Below the pieces are notes generated by a model. It saw only the letters and a list, made by a program, of their open reading frames with translations, had not been told where the DNA came from and did no database searches. Source: Oceanihabitans iliipiscarium (lineage in GTDB: Bacteria > Bacteroidota > Bacteroidia > Flavobacteriales > Flavobacteriaceae). From it: a stretch of DNA of 64,000 nucleotides. Position numbers and translations under genes: made by a program. This document shows, in pieces, positions 33,777 to 42,548 of this stretch. Position 1 is the stretch's first letter, and each line of letters begins with the position of its first letter. The stretch is taken from assembly GCF_042686125.1 (NCBI RefSeq), contig NZ_JBHUOV010000002.1:434001-498000 (forward strand), given 5' to 3'.

Positions 33777-36700
33777 TATTTCTTATAATATTTAATGTAT
33801 TTGCGATAACCAAAGAATCCTAAAATCGCAACTATAGCACAAGATATTCCAATTATTTGAACACTCATAATCTGATCTCCACTAGCGTAAGAATGTAAGC
33901 CAGCCAGATAAAAATTCACCCCAAAATAGGTCATCATAATACTTGCAAAAGCAATTATTGACATGAGGTTAAATCCGAAGCGTCCTCGTAATCCTGGTAC
34001 TAATCGCATGTGAATAACGAATGCATAAATCATAATACTTATTAAAGCCCAAGTTTCTTTAGGATCCCAGCCCCAATAACGTCCCCAACTTTCATTAGCC
34101 CACATACCACCTAGAAAGTTTCCAATAGTTAGCATCACTAATCCAACCGTTAAAGCCATCTCATTAATAATGGTAATCTCTTTAACATTAAGCAACATTT
34201 TTTGCTTATTCTCTTCAGTGGTGAATATCATTAAAATTAGCGAAACTACACCTAAGATCATACCTAATGTAAATGGACCATAACTCGCTACAATAATTGA
34301 AACGTGAATCATCAACCAATAACTATTTAAAACAGGTTGTAAATTAGCAATCGCTGGATCTAGCCAGTTTTGGTGCGCAAAAAATAATATAATAGATGCA
34401 ACAAAAGCTGTTGAAGCAATTGTTAAATCACTTTTTCTTCCGAAAATTAATCCAAATAACATAGATGACCAAGCGACATATAACATGGTTTCATAGGTAT
34501 CACTCCAAGGTGCATGACCAGAAATATACCAACGCACTATAAGTCCAATAGTATGAGCAATAAATAATACAACTATTAACCATTTACAAATAGTAACAGC
34601 GAGATTAATCCAACTTCTTTTACTATTTAGTATTTGCATTATTAGAAATACAAACATTAAAAAGCCTGCAAGCAGATAATATCTATAAAGCTTTTTAAAG
34701 ATATTATACTTATTATATTTAATCTCTGCATCAATTTTAGTTTCGGAAAGCATTACTGCACTACCATACTTATCTTGAGTCTTTTTAAAAGATTCAAGCA
34801 ATTTTTCAGCTTCAGAGAAATCTCCAGTTTGCTTTGCTTTATCGAGCGTAAATAAATACGCTGAAAATCCTGAGTTAATAAAGTTACCATAAAGCGAATC
34901 GGAAATCTTGGTCTTATAATTATCTTTTCGATACTCTAAAGGAGAAATCCACTTATTATTATAATCGTCTGGAACAGGGAATATTTTTAGGGTTAAACCT
35001 TCAATCGCATTAGATAAAACATTTACACGCTGATCTGCTAACTTAAGCTCTTTTTGGTAACCATTGGGCGATTTAGTCTTATAGGCATCTTCTAAATATG
35101 GACTCAGTTTATATGATAAGTTCTTGTCGAAAAAATCGACAACGGTTGCATACTTGGCTGTTTTTGGTATTCCTAAAATCGTTTTAAGTGAATCTGTCTT
35201 CTGAGGTGTTAAATAAATAATAGGCACATTATACCATAACAAAGGGCTTTCACTTATTGATAGTAATATTTGGTTTGGACTCAGGCCTGCATAGGTGTCT
35301 TTGTGATGTATTTTTCTAACAAGCTCTGAAGCATAGGTATTCATTGGCATCATTCTACCACTTAAATCTTGAATAACCAATCGCCCAAACTTATCTGCGT
35401 GTTCTTTTGGTGTAGCATTTGCCAGTAAAATAGAGTCGATCTGTTCTGGCGTAGGTTGTTGATGTTGTTCTTCTTGAGAAAACATTTGCAATCCAAAACA
35501 CAAGAATATTAGTGTTGTAAGTTGTGCCTTCTTGGCTTTTATTTTCTTCAAGTGTCGGCGTAAATCTTCAAATCGAGCTCCTTTAGAAAAGAGGACAGCA
35601 ATCATTCCGAAGAACAACATAAAATATCCAAAATAAGTAATCCAAGTACCCCAAAAATCATGATTTACAGAAAGAATCGTTCCTTTTTCATCAAGATCAA
35701 AATTAGACTGAAAGAATTTATACCCTTTATAATCTAGAATGTTATTCATAAAAATTCTATAATCAAAATCTTCAGCCGTTTTATCCATAACCGTAACTTC
35801 ACTCGCATAAGATGAATAACTTTTTTCGGTGCCTGGATAACGCTCTGCAATAAAATCATTCAATTTTATTTCAAAAGGTAATTCTAGTACTTTTGCACCA
35901 TAGCGAAAAGCAAAATCTAGCCCTCCTACTTTAATTTGTTTAAAAGCATTGTTTTTATATTGACCGCCTAACAATCCTACAGTTTCAGTTTCACCATTAG
36001 TAGTGACTTTTAAAACGATACCATCTTCATCACCTTTAAGGATTTGTGGCTTTTGTACAATATCAAAATGTCCTCTAACGACAGGCTTAGGAAATACCAT
36101 TTGCATATTACCAATTACATAACGCGAGCGCAAGTGAAGTTGTTGAATACTATCTTTAACTAATTTTCCTGTGCTACCAGTAGCCATCGTCATATATTCA
36201 CCTTCAAAAGGCGATTCTATATTAAGCATATGACCATCTCTAGTAATATTGATAGCGCCATCTGTAGGCTTATCTAAAGCAATTAATACATTATGAATAC
36301 TTTGAACTTGACCAGATTTCAAAAAATGGTTATGAGGTCCAGAACCACCTGCTTCAACAATTTTGAGGTACTCTTCTCCTGTTTCATCAGGAACAATATC
36401 TTCTTCTGCTCCAGCAACAAATCGTTCTAGCTCTATGGTAACAGGTTGCTCGTGGTATTTCGTATTTACTTTATAAGAGTTGTTTAAACGTCTTGAAAAA
36501 TCCACTTCGTGTTCTAAAGGCAAACGCTGAGGCACACCATCAATTTTATAATCGCCATCAATGTATGCCGTGATGTATGTTTTTTGTGATAAGAATTTAT
36601 TTTCAGTGGCACCTTCACGAATGGCCATCATACCTTCAAAACTAGCATATCGCGTAATAAATGCGCCTAAAAGAATAAAAATGAAGGCTAAATGTAGTAC

Positions 36701-36949
36701 TAAGGTTGCCCACTTTTCTTTTTTATACAATCGGAATCTAAAAATATTTCCCACAAAATTAATTACAAAAAAGCCCATTATAGCTTCAAACCATAAGGTA
36801 TTATAAATTAAATTTCTGGTGTAAGGTGTTGGTGATGTATCCATTCCAGCATCCATAAAGGTACCAACAGCCATAGCTGTTGCGAATAAAATAAATAAGA
36901 TTGCTGTTAGTCGAGTAGAGAAAAGAATTTTGGCAAGTTTATCTAACAT
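33776..36949 (-). CDS. ccsBA: Fused cytochrome c biogenesis protein CcsBA (ResB-ResC)
   Basis: The 1057-residue protein joins a ResB/CcsB part (N-terminal membrane segments and a large periplasmic domain, to about 460) to a middle periplasmic region (about 485-755) and a CcsA part with many membrane segments. The heme-handling WWD motif is in the last 150 residues (MWANESWGRYWGWDPKETW), flanked by His-bearing loops. It exports heme and attaches it to apocytochromes c (system II). It appears to be a single-gene unit with a TAAATTTG element 25 bp upstream (36975-36982). Confidence 0.95.
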   Translation of the reverse strand: MLDKLAKILFSTRLTAILFILFATAMAVGTFMDAGMDTSPTPYTRNLIYNTLWFEAIMGFFVINFVGNIFRFRLYKKEKWATLVLHLAFIFILLGAFITRYASFEGMMAIREGATENKFLSQKTYITAYIDGDYKIDGVPQRLPLEHEVDFSRRLNNSYKVNTKYHEQPVTIELERFVAGAEEDIVPDETGEEYLKIVEAGGSGPHNHFLKSGQVQSIHNVLIALDKPTDGAINITRDGHMLNIESPFEGEYMTMATGSTGKLVKDSIQQLHLRSRYVIGNMQMVFPKPVVRGHFDIVQKPQILKGDEDGIVLKVTTNGETETVGLLGGQYKNNAFKQIKVGGLDFAFRYGAKVLELPFEIKLNDFIAERYPGTEKSYSSYASEVTVMDKTAEDFDYRIFMNNILDYKGYKFFQSNFDLDEKGTILSVNHDFWGTWITYFGYFMLFFGMIAVLFSKGARFEDLRRHLKKIKAKKAQLTTLIFLCFGLQMFSQEEQHQQPTPEQIDSILLANATPKEHADKFGRLVIQDLSGRMMPMNTYASELVRKIHHKDTYAGLSPNQILLSISESPLLWYNVPIIYLTPQKTDSLKTILGIPKTAKYATVVDFFDKNLSYKLSPYLEDAYKTKSPNGYQKELKLADQRVNVLSNAIEGLTLKIFPVPDDYNNKWISPLEYRKDNYKTKISDSLYGNFINSGFSAYLFTLDKAKQTGDFSEAEKLLESFKKTQDKYGSAVMLSETKIDAEIKYNKYNIFKKLYRYYLLAGFLMFVFLIMQILNSKRSWINLAVTICKWLIVVLFIAHTIGLIVRWYISGHAPWSDTYETMLYVAWSSMLFGLIFGRKSDLTIASTAFVASIILFFAHQNWLDPAIANLQPVLNSYWLMIHVSIIVASYGPFTLGMILGVVSLILMIFTTEENKQKMLLNVKEITIINEMALTVGLVMLTIGNFLGGMWANESWGRYWGWDPKETWALISIMIYAFVIHMRLVPGLRGRFGFNLMSIIAFASIMMTYFGVNFYLAGLHSYASGDQIMSVQIIGISCAIVAILGFFGYRKYIKYYKK

Positions 36950-36974
36950 AATAATAAGCCTTTTTTAGGTCGTG

Positions 36975-36982
36975 CAAATTTA
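36975..36982 (-). promoter_or_regulatory. -7 promoter element of ccsBA
   Basis: The minus strand reads TAAATTTG, a TAnnTTTG match, ending 25 nt before the ATG. Confidence 0.5.
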
Positions 36983-37050
36983 AGGATTTTTGTTTGTTTA
37001 AATATGAAAACAAATCAAATATTGTGTTAAAAAATGAAGTGTATTAAGAT

Positions 37051-37455
37051 TTACTTGTTTTGTCTAGCTTCGTAGATTTTCATATACATAAAAGTTCCCA
37101 TTTTACGAGCTCTACGTTTGGCATTTTCTGCTATATCACCAACAAAAAGTTCGTCAATAGTTTGAAACCATAAATTGAGCCAAACCCCAAAATGCAAATT
37201 TTCAATAGAATGTTTAAACTTCTTATCTACTTTCACATGAGCATCTAGCGGATTCCCGTAATATTTTTTTTCGAGTCGTCTTGTCATAAAAAGGCTTGTT
37301 TCCCAAAAACTAGTTAGGCGATCTAGATGAGTTTCCCAATCATCGATGGTATCATTAAAAAAATAGCCTATGGTTTTATCAGCCCGAACTTTATCATAAA
37401 AAGTAGAAACCAATAAAAAAATATCTGCTCTAGTATTTATATCCTTTTTTGTCAT
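37051..37455 (-). CDS. Group III truncated hemoglobin
   Basis: I chose the ATG at 37455 (134 residues, MTKKDINTRADIFLLVSTFY), the family's usual length; the longer frame adds an unrelated stretch. The 2/2 globin features are FYDKVRADKTIGYFF (helix B-E region with distal pocket Tyr/Phe), the WETHLDRLTSFWE segment and the proximal His region (DAHVKVDKKFKHSIENLHFGVWLNLW). Such proteins bind O2 or NO in the cytosol; their role may be nitric oxide defence or redox sensing. It lies downstream of ccsBA on the other side of that gene's promoter, probably as its own unit. Confidence 0.9.
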   Translation of the reverse strand: MTKKDINTRADIFLLVSTFYDKVRADKTIGYFFNDTIDDWETHLDRLTSFWETSLFMTRRLEKKYYGNPLDAHVKVDKKFKHSIENLHFGVWLNLWFQTIDELFVGDIAENAKRRARKMGTFMYMKIYEARQNK

Positions 37456-37543
37456 CAAATCAAAATTAAGCTTTATTTTCAAAGTGAAATTAAAAATTAA
37501 CAATTCATAATTCATAATTGGTAATTCTTAGTATTTTAGCATT

Positions 37544-38341
37544 ATGATTTCAGTAGTATTACTTGGCGCAGGAAATGTCGCAACTCATTTATTTAAAGCT
37601 TTCAACAAGGCTATTGAAGTTTCTGTTAATCAGTGGTATAGTCGAAATTTAAAACCTCTTGAGTCATACAAAAACTTAGTGAATATCACAGACGACCTCA
37701 CTAAACTTCAAGATGCAGATCTCTATATTTTAGCAGTGAGCGATGATGCGGTTTCAGACATTTCATCACAACTGCCTTTTGAAAATAGATTAGTGGTTCA
37801 CACCTCAGGAAGTGTAAGTATGTATGATATTGATAAAAAACATAAACGCGGTGTTTTTTATCCATTACAAACGTTTAGCAAAGATGCAGATGTTGATTTC
37901 TCACAAGTGCCTTTATGTATTGAAGCTTTAAATAATAAAGAGGATCGTCCTATTTTAAAAAAGTTAGCAAAAGCTATTGGAAGTCAGCCTCATAAGGTTA
38001 ATTCCGACCAACGCGCTGCGTTACATGTGGCTGCAGTTTTCGTGAATAATTTCACAAATCAAATCTATAGAATAGCGCACGAAATCACAGAGTCTCAAGG
38101 CGCAGAGTTCGACCTTTTAAAACCGCTTATTAAAGAAACTGCTCGCAAGTTAGATGACCTTTCCCCATTTATGGCTCAAACTGGTCCAGCAAAGCGAAAT
38201 GATAAAAAGACGCTAAAAAAACATATAAAAGCGCTAGAAGACCAACACCATAAGGCCATTTATGAATTACTCACAAAGTCAATTCAAAAAACGCATGGCT
38301 CACTAATAAGACGAGTAAATAACTCCAATAAAAACAATTAA
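37544..38341 (+). CDS. Rossmann-fold/DUF2520 protein
   Basis: The 265-residue protein opens with the NAD(P)-binding loop VVLLGAGNVATHLFKAF. The second, helical half (HVAAVFVNNFTNQIYRIA...LLKPLIKETARKL) matches DUF2520. Relatives resemble 6-phosphogluconate or ketopantoate reductases, but no substrate is known. It is the first gene of a tight plus-strand run and ends directly against kdsC (0 bp). Confidence 0.85.
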   Translation: MISVVLLGAGNVATHLFKAFNKAIEVSVNQWYSRNLKPLESYKNLVNITDDLTKLQDADLYILAVSDDAVSDISSQLPFENRLVVHTSGSVSMYDIDKKHKRGVFYPLQTFSKDADVDFSQVPLCIEALNNKEDRPILKKLAKAIGSQPHKVNSDQRAALHVAAVFVNNFTNQIYRIAHEITESQGAEFDLLKPLIKETARKLDDLSPFMAQTGPAKRNDKKTLKKHIKALEDQHHKAIYELLTKSIQKTHGSLIRRVNNSNKNN

Positions 38342-38872
38342 ATGGAAGAAAAAAGCTATAAAGAATACCTCAATCAGATTACCACATTTATTTTTGATGT
38401 TGATGGTGTGCTAACTGATGGAACAGTTACCGTAACCACCTCTGGAGAAATGTTGAGACGCATGAACATTAAAGATGGCTATGCACTTAAAACCTCTGTT
38501 GATAAAGGCTATCATGTGTGTATTATTTCTGGAGGAAGTAATGAAGGTGTGAGAAAACGTTTAGAAGGTTTAGGGCTTACAGATATCTATTTAGGAGCAC
38601 ACAATAAAATAGACCAGCTCAATGACTACCTAAGTAAACACAACTTAAAAACAGAAAATGTATTGTATATGGGCGACGATATACCTGATTTTCCTGTAAT
38701 GAAATTAGTAGGCTTACCTTGTTGTCCTCAAGATGCTGTCCCTGAAATTAAAGCTATTTCTAAGTATGTCTCTCATAAAAATGGAGGAAAAGGCGCTGTT
38801 CGTGATGTTATAGAACAAGTGCTTAAAGTACAAGGAAAATGGAATGGAAGTTTTGACGCAAAGTATGATTAA
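38342..38872 (+). CDS. kdsC: KDO 8-phosphate phosphatase-like HAD hydrolase (KdsC)
   Basis: The 176-residue protein has the HAD motif I FDVDGVLTDG with nucleophile D19 and D21, the motif II Ser in CIISGGSN, the motif III Lys region (KRLEGL..IYLGAHNK), and motif IV GDDIPDFPVM. The lack of a cap domain and the length fit KdsC, a tetramer that makes KDO from KDO 8-phosphate for lipopolysaccharide. Relatives may also act on 9-carbon analogues. It starts at the base after the DUF2520 stop. Confidence 0.88.
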   Translation: MEEKSYKEYLNQITTFIFDVDGVLTDGTVTVTTSGEMLRRMNIKDGYALKTSVDKGYHVCIISGGSNEGVRKRLEGLGLTDIYLGAHNKIDQLNDYLSKHNLKTENVLYMGDDIPDFPVMKLVGLPCCPQDAVPEIKAISKYVSHKNGGKGAVRDVIEQVLKVQGKWNGSFDAKYD

Positions 38873-38888
38873 TCTTAATTATTCTTAA

Positions 38889-39803
38889 ATGCTGAATCTA
38901 TTAAAACTCATTCGATGGAAAAACTTAGTCATGATTGCTTTAATGCAATTACTTATAAAGTATGCCCTTTTTAAACCATTTGATGTCACTATAACCTTAA
39001 ACGATTTAGGCTTTTTCCTTCTAGTTTTAGCTACACTTTGTTTAGCTGCTGCTGGAAATATTATTAATGACATATATGATGTTACTACCGATTTAGTCAA
39101 TAAACCCGAAAAGGTAATTGTTGGAAAATCTATTTCAGAAAAAACCGCCTACAATCTATTTTTCGCCTTCAATATTATTGGTGTTGGACTCGGCTTTTAC
39201 CTATCACATGTCGTAGGGAAAAGTCCGTTCTTTGCCTTATTCGTAATTATTTCAGCATTACTTTATATCTATGCATCTTATTTAAAACAAACCCCATTAA
39301 TTGGCAATATTGTAATTTCAATTCTTGTTGCATTAAGCCTGATTATTGTTGGTATATTTGATTTAATTCCAGCCATAACCTCAACAAATAAAGAAGCGCA
39401 AGTAACTTTTTTTAAAATTGTTTTTGATTATGCGCTTTTTGCTTTTATAATTAACTTAATCCGTGAAATGGTAAAAGATTTAGAAGATATCGATGGGGAT
39501 TATAATGCTCAAATGAACACCTTACCTATTGCTGTTGGAAGAGAACGTGCTAGACAACTCGTTTTTATAATTTCGTTGGTTCCAATTTTTGCTGTTGTTT
39601 ATTACATTCTCACCTTTTTATATAAACAAGAACTCGTTGTTATTTATTTTTTGGCCTTTATCATAGCACCTCTTATTTATATATCAATCAAAATATTTAA
39701 TGCTGAAACTAAAAAAGACTATAAGCATATTAGCTTAATTTTAAAATATGTAATGTTTTTTGGTATGTTATCGTTATTAATGTATCCTCTAATATTAAAA
39801 TAA
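38889..39803 (+). CDS. UbiA-family prenyltransferase (geranylgeranylglycerol-phosphate geranylgeranyltransferase-like)
   Basis: The 304-residue protein has about eight membrane segments and the two Asp-rich motifs of UbiA enzymes, NIINDIYDVTTD (prenyl diphosphate/Mg2+ binding) and REMVKDLEDIDGDYN. Flavobacterial members are commonly annotated as geranylgeranylglycerol-phosphate transferases, yet they could act in quinone or other isoprenoid pathways; the acceptor is not readable here. It ends at the base before the next gene's start, so it is in an operon with the membrane protein and maf. Confidence 0.87.
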   Translation: MLNLLKLIRWKNLVMIALMQLLIKYALFKPFDVTITLNDLGFFLLVLATLCLAAAGNIINDIYDVTTDLVNKPEKVIVGKSISEKTAYNLFFAFNIIGVGLGFYLSHVVGKSPFFALFVIISALLYIYASYLKQTPLIGNIVISILVALSLIIVGIFDLIPAITSTNKEAQVTFFKIVFDYALFAFIINLIREMVKDLEDIDGDYNAQMNTLPIAVGRERARQLVFIISLVPIFAVVYYILTFLYKQELVVIYFLAFIIAPLIYISIKIFNAETKKDYKHISLILKYVMFFGMLSLLMYPLILK

Positions 39804-40181
39804 ATGAATACATTAAAACAACATATTTCTGAAGCCTATTTATTTATTGCCATAATATATTATTGGAGCTTAACGTCAATCGCTATTAATTGGTACGCTA
39901 TTACTCTATTAATTATCTTAGGATTATTGATAATCACAAAAAATAAAATCTTAGGAATGACTATAGGCATCATCTTAATATTAATAAATTTTTACCTTTT
40001 TTTAGCTTTGGCTTCAGAACTTTTTGAGTTTAAAACGTTTAATAGCAACGCAAAACAATTACTAGGATTTGGTGTTTTATTTCTTGGGTTAAACCTTCTG
40101 TTTTCTACAATATTACTCTATAAATATGCCAAAGCACCTTCAATCAAAAGGATTAATATTCTAAATAAATCTGATTTATAA
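39804..40181 (+). CDS. Four-span membrane protein of unknown function
   Basis: The 125-residue protein has four hydrophobic helices (about 10-26, 30-44, 50-70 and 87-106). The C-terminal tail is basic and polar. I do not recognise a family. It starts at the base after the UbiA-type gene's stop and its own stop shares a base with the maf start, so it is in the same operon. Confidence 0.6.
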   Translation: MNTLKQHISEAYLFIAIIYYWSLTSIAINWYAITLLIILGLLIITKNKILGMTIGIILILINFYLFLALASELFEFKTFNSNAKQLLGFGVLFLGLNLLFSTILLYKYAKAPSIKRINILNKSDL

Positions 40182-40771
40182 TGCTGAAAGAAAAACTAAA
40201 AAATTACAATTTAATTTTAGCCTCAGCATCTCCAAGGCGTCAACAGTTTTTTAAGGATTTAGGCTTAGAATTTGAAATACAGTTAAAACCTGTTATCGAA
40301 GAATATCCAAATCGTTTACGCCATTTCGAAATAAGCGATTACCTAGCACAACTTAAATCTCTTCCTTTTAAAGAGGGCTTAAAAGATCGTGATATTTTAG
40401 TCACTAGCGATACTATTGTTTGGCACCATGAAAAAGCACTAGGAAAACCAAGAGATCAATCAGAAGCGTTTAAAATCTTAAAAACATTAAGTGGCGAAAC
40501 TCACGAAGTTATTACTTCGGTTTGTTTTACGACTACAAGGTCTCAAAAAACTGTGAGTGCTGTCACTAAAGTAACCTTTAAAGAATTAACAGATAAAGAA
40601 ATTAATTATTACCTAGAACATTTTCAACCCTATGATAAAGCTGGTTCTTATGGCATTCAAGACTGGATTGGCTATGTTGGAGTCACCAAAATAGAAGGCT
40701 CTTACTACAATGTTATGGGCTTGCCTATTCACCTAGTATATCAAACACTTTTAGAGATTGTAAACTCATAA
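40181..40771 (+). CDS. maf: Maf-like nucleoside triphosphate pyrophosphatase
   Basis: The 196-residue protein has the Maf signature LILASASPRRQQFFKDLGL, the TSDTIVWHHEKALGKP segment with catalytic Asp, and AGSYGIQDWIGYVGV near the end. It hydrolyses dTTP, UTP or modified pyrimidine triphosphates as a house-cleaning enzyme. Its ATG overlaps the preceding stop by one base (TAATG), which indicates translational coupling. Confidence 0.93.
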   Translation: MLKEKLKNYNLILASASPRRQQFFKDLGLEFEIQLKPVIEEYPNRLRHFEISDYLAQLKSLPFKEGLKDRDILVTSDTIVWHHEKALGKPRDQSEAFKILKTLSGETHEVITSVCFTTTRSQKTVSAVTKVTFKELTDKEINYYLEHFQPYDKAGSYGIQDWIGYVGVTKIEGSYYNVMGLPIHLVYQTLLEIVNS

Positions 40772-40813
40772 ACTAAGCACGTCTTTTTGTTTTTTTAAGA
40801 ATAAAAACTGAAT

Positions 40814-40821
40814 TACCTTTG
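40814..40821 (+). promoter_or_regulatory. -7 promoter element before the MscS-like gene
   Basis: TACCTTTG matches TAnnTTTG and ends 15 nt before the ATG at 40837. A TTG codon inside it opens the longer frame, which is another reason to place the start at 40837. Confidence 0.5.
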
Positions 40822-40836
40822 TACTTTATAAAAAAT

Positions 40837-41373
40837 ATGGAAGATCTTCTAAACACCTATCACAATGAACTTATTAACACATTAATAGTTCTTGGCTTTT
40901 TATTCATTTTGCGTTATATCATAAAAACTGCGGTAAGAAAAATTGGAAGAAAATCTGGCATCAACGAGGCACGCATTCAACTTATAAACAGATATGTGAC
41001 AGTTACTTTAGTTCTCATCGCATTATTAATTGAAGCCTTTGTTTTTGGCGCAGAGTTTAAAGAGCTAGCTTTAGTGTTTTCATCTGTTTTTGCTGTTATT
41101 GGCATCGCTTTATTTGCAATCTGGTCTATACTAAGTAACATCACTTCTGGAATTATCATGTTCTTTTCTTTTCCATATAAAGTTGGAGATAAAATTCAAA
41201 TCCATGATAAAGACTTCCCAGTAGAAGCCATCATTGAAGACATCAGAGCATTTCAACTACATCTACGTATGGATAATGGCGATTTAGTCACCTATCCTAA
41301 TAATCTTATTTTACAAAAGGCAGTCACTTTAGTTGAAAAAGATGCTATAGATGATGATAGTGACGCATTATAA
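40837..41373 (+). CDS. Short MscS-family mechanosensitive channel protein
   Basis: From the ATG at 40837 the protein has 178 residues: one N-terminal helix (TLIVLGFLFILRYII), two more (LVLIALLIEAFVFG and the pore helix region VFAVIGIALFAIWSILSNITSG), then a short beta domain (YKVGDKIQIHDKDFPVEAIIEDI) that reads the MscS middle domain. The C-terminal domain of full MscS is missing. It probably forms an oligomeric, tension-gated channel. The corA gene follows 19 bp later. Confidence 0.87.
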   Translation: MEDLLNTYHNELINTLIVLGFLFILRYIIKTAVRKIGRKSGINEARIQLINRYVTVTLVLIALLIEAFVFGAEFKELALVFSSVFAVIGIALFAIWSILSNITSGIIMFFSFPYKVGDKIQIHDKDFPVEAIIEDIRAFQLHLRMDNGDLVTYPNNLILQKAVTLVEKDAIDDDSDAL

Positions 41374-41392
41374 TTATTTGTATATTTAGTTC

Positions 41393-42466
41393 ATGGGGAA
41401 AAAGAAAGTTAGAACTACTAAATATAAAAAACATATTGGCCAAATTCCTGGTGCTTTAGTTTATACAGGCAGTAAAGAAACCAATCCACTTTTTATTGAG
41501 TCTTTCGATTATACTCCTGATTCTTGCACAGAATTAGAGTTAAAAACCGTTGAAGAAGCTTTTACTTATAAGTCTTCTAACTCTAAAACATGGATTAATT
41601 TTAATGGCCTTAATAATATTTCTGAAATTGAAAAAGTTGGAAAACACTATAATCTTCACCCTTTAATTCTTGAAGACATTGTAAACACATCACAAAGACC
41701 AAAAATTGATGAGTACGATGACTATTTATTCGTCGTATTAAAAATGATGTATTATGACGATAATGAACTCTTAATCTCTGAACAGGTCAGTCTTGTCTTA
41801 GGCAGTAATTATGTCTTAACTTTTCAGGAAGCTGAAGGTGATGTTTTTGATAGCTTAAGAGATCGTATTCGAACTGCTAAAGGACGAATTCGAACCGAAG
41901 ATGCCGATTACTTACTATACGCTTTAATTGATGCTATTGTTGACAATTACTTTATGATTGCTGAAACCATGGGCAATAAAATTGAAGATTTAGAAGACAA
42001 TCTTTTTAATGGTCAAACTAAAGATGAATTAACACATCAAATCCAAGATCTTAAACGTGAAATTTTAAAAATAAGACGCGCTGTATATCCTATTCGTGAA
42101 ATTATAAACCGAATTGATAAAAGTGATACTGATCTTATCGAAGAAAAAACCATGCATTTCTTTAGAGATATTTATGATCATGTCGTGCAAGTTTCTGATA
42201 CAATCGACATTTATCGAGAAATGATTTGGAGTTTAATGGACATGTATATGACAACCATTAGTAATAAGATGAATGAAGTCATGAAAGTTCTTACAATTAT
42301 TGCTACTATTTTTATACCATTAACCTTTATAGCTGGAATTTACGGAATGAACTTTGACAATATTCCTGAATTACATTACAAGTACAGCTACCATATTCTT
42401 TGGCTAGTAATGATTGCATTATTTATAGGTATGCTTGTATACTTTAAAAGAAAAAAATGGTTATAA
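41393..42466 (+). CDS. corA: CorA-type magnesium/cobalt transporter
   Basis: The 357-residue protein has a large cytosolic N-terminal domain, a long helix (about 210-300) and two C-terminal membrane helices. The first ends in the selectivity motif YGMNFDNIPE (GMN). The loop following GMN carries acidic residues typical for the family. It takes up Mg2+ or Co2+ as a pentamer. It follows the MscS-like gene by 19 bp; a hairpin terminator lies 25 bp behind it. Confidence 0.95.
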   Translation: MGKKKVRTTKYKKHIGQIPGALVYTGSKETNPLFIESFDYTPDSCTELELKTVEEAFTYKSSNSKTWINFNGLNNISEIEKVGKHYNLHPLILEDIVNTSQRPKIDEYDDYLFVVLKMMYYDDNELLISEQVSLVLGSNYVLTFQEAEGDVFDSLRDRIRTAKGRIRTEDADYLLYALIDAIVDNYFMIAETMGNKIEDLEDNLFNGQTKDELTHQIQDLKREILKIRRAVYPIREIINRIDKSDTDLIEEKTMHFFRDIYDHVVQVSDTIDIYREMIWSLMDMYMTTISNKMNEVMKVLTIIATIFIPLTFIAGIYGMNFDNIPELHYKYSYHILWLVMIALFIGMLVYFKRKKWL

Positions 42467-42490
42467 ACACCATTACGTTAAATAAAGATT

Positions 42491-42520
42491 AAAACCAGTT
42501 ATTACGCTGGTTTTCTTTTT
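42491..42520 (+). terminator. Intrinsic terminator of corA
   Basis: AAAACCAG (42491-42498) pairs with CTGGTTTT (42507-42514) around an 8-nt loop and is followed by CTTTTTT. The -7 element of the next gene starts right behind the T run. Confidence 0.82.
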
Positions 42521-42528
42521 TATATTTG
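42521..42528 (+). promoter_or_regulatory. -7 promoter element of the PIG-L / symporter operon
   Basis: TATATTTG is a perfect TAnnTTTG match, 20 nt before the ATG at 42549. It abuts the corA terminator, so the -33 position lies within the hairpin. Confidence 0.55.
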
Positions 42529-42548
42529 GTTAGAAACTAACTATAACT

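Noticed and set aside
37456..37515. Longer N-terminus for the truncated hemoglobin
   Set aside because: The added residues form a hydrophobic run absent from group III globins.
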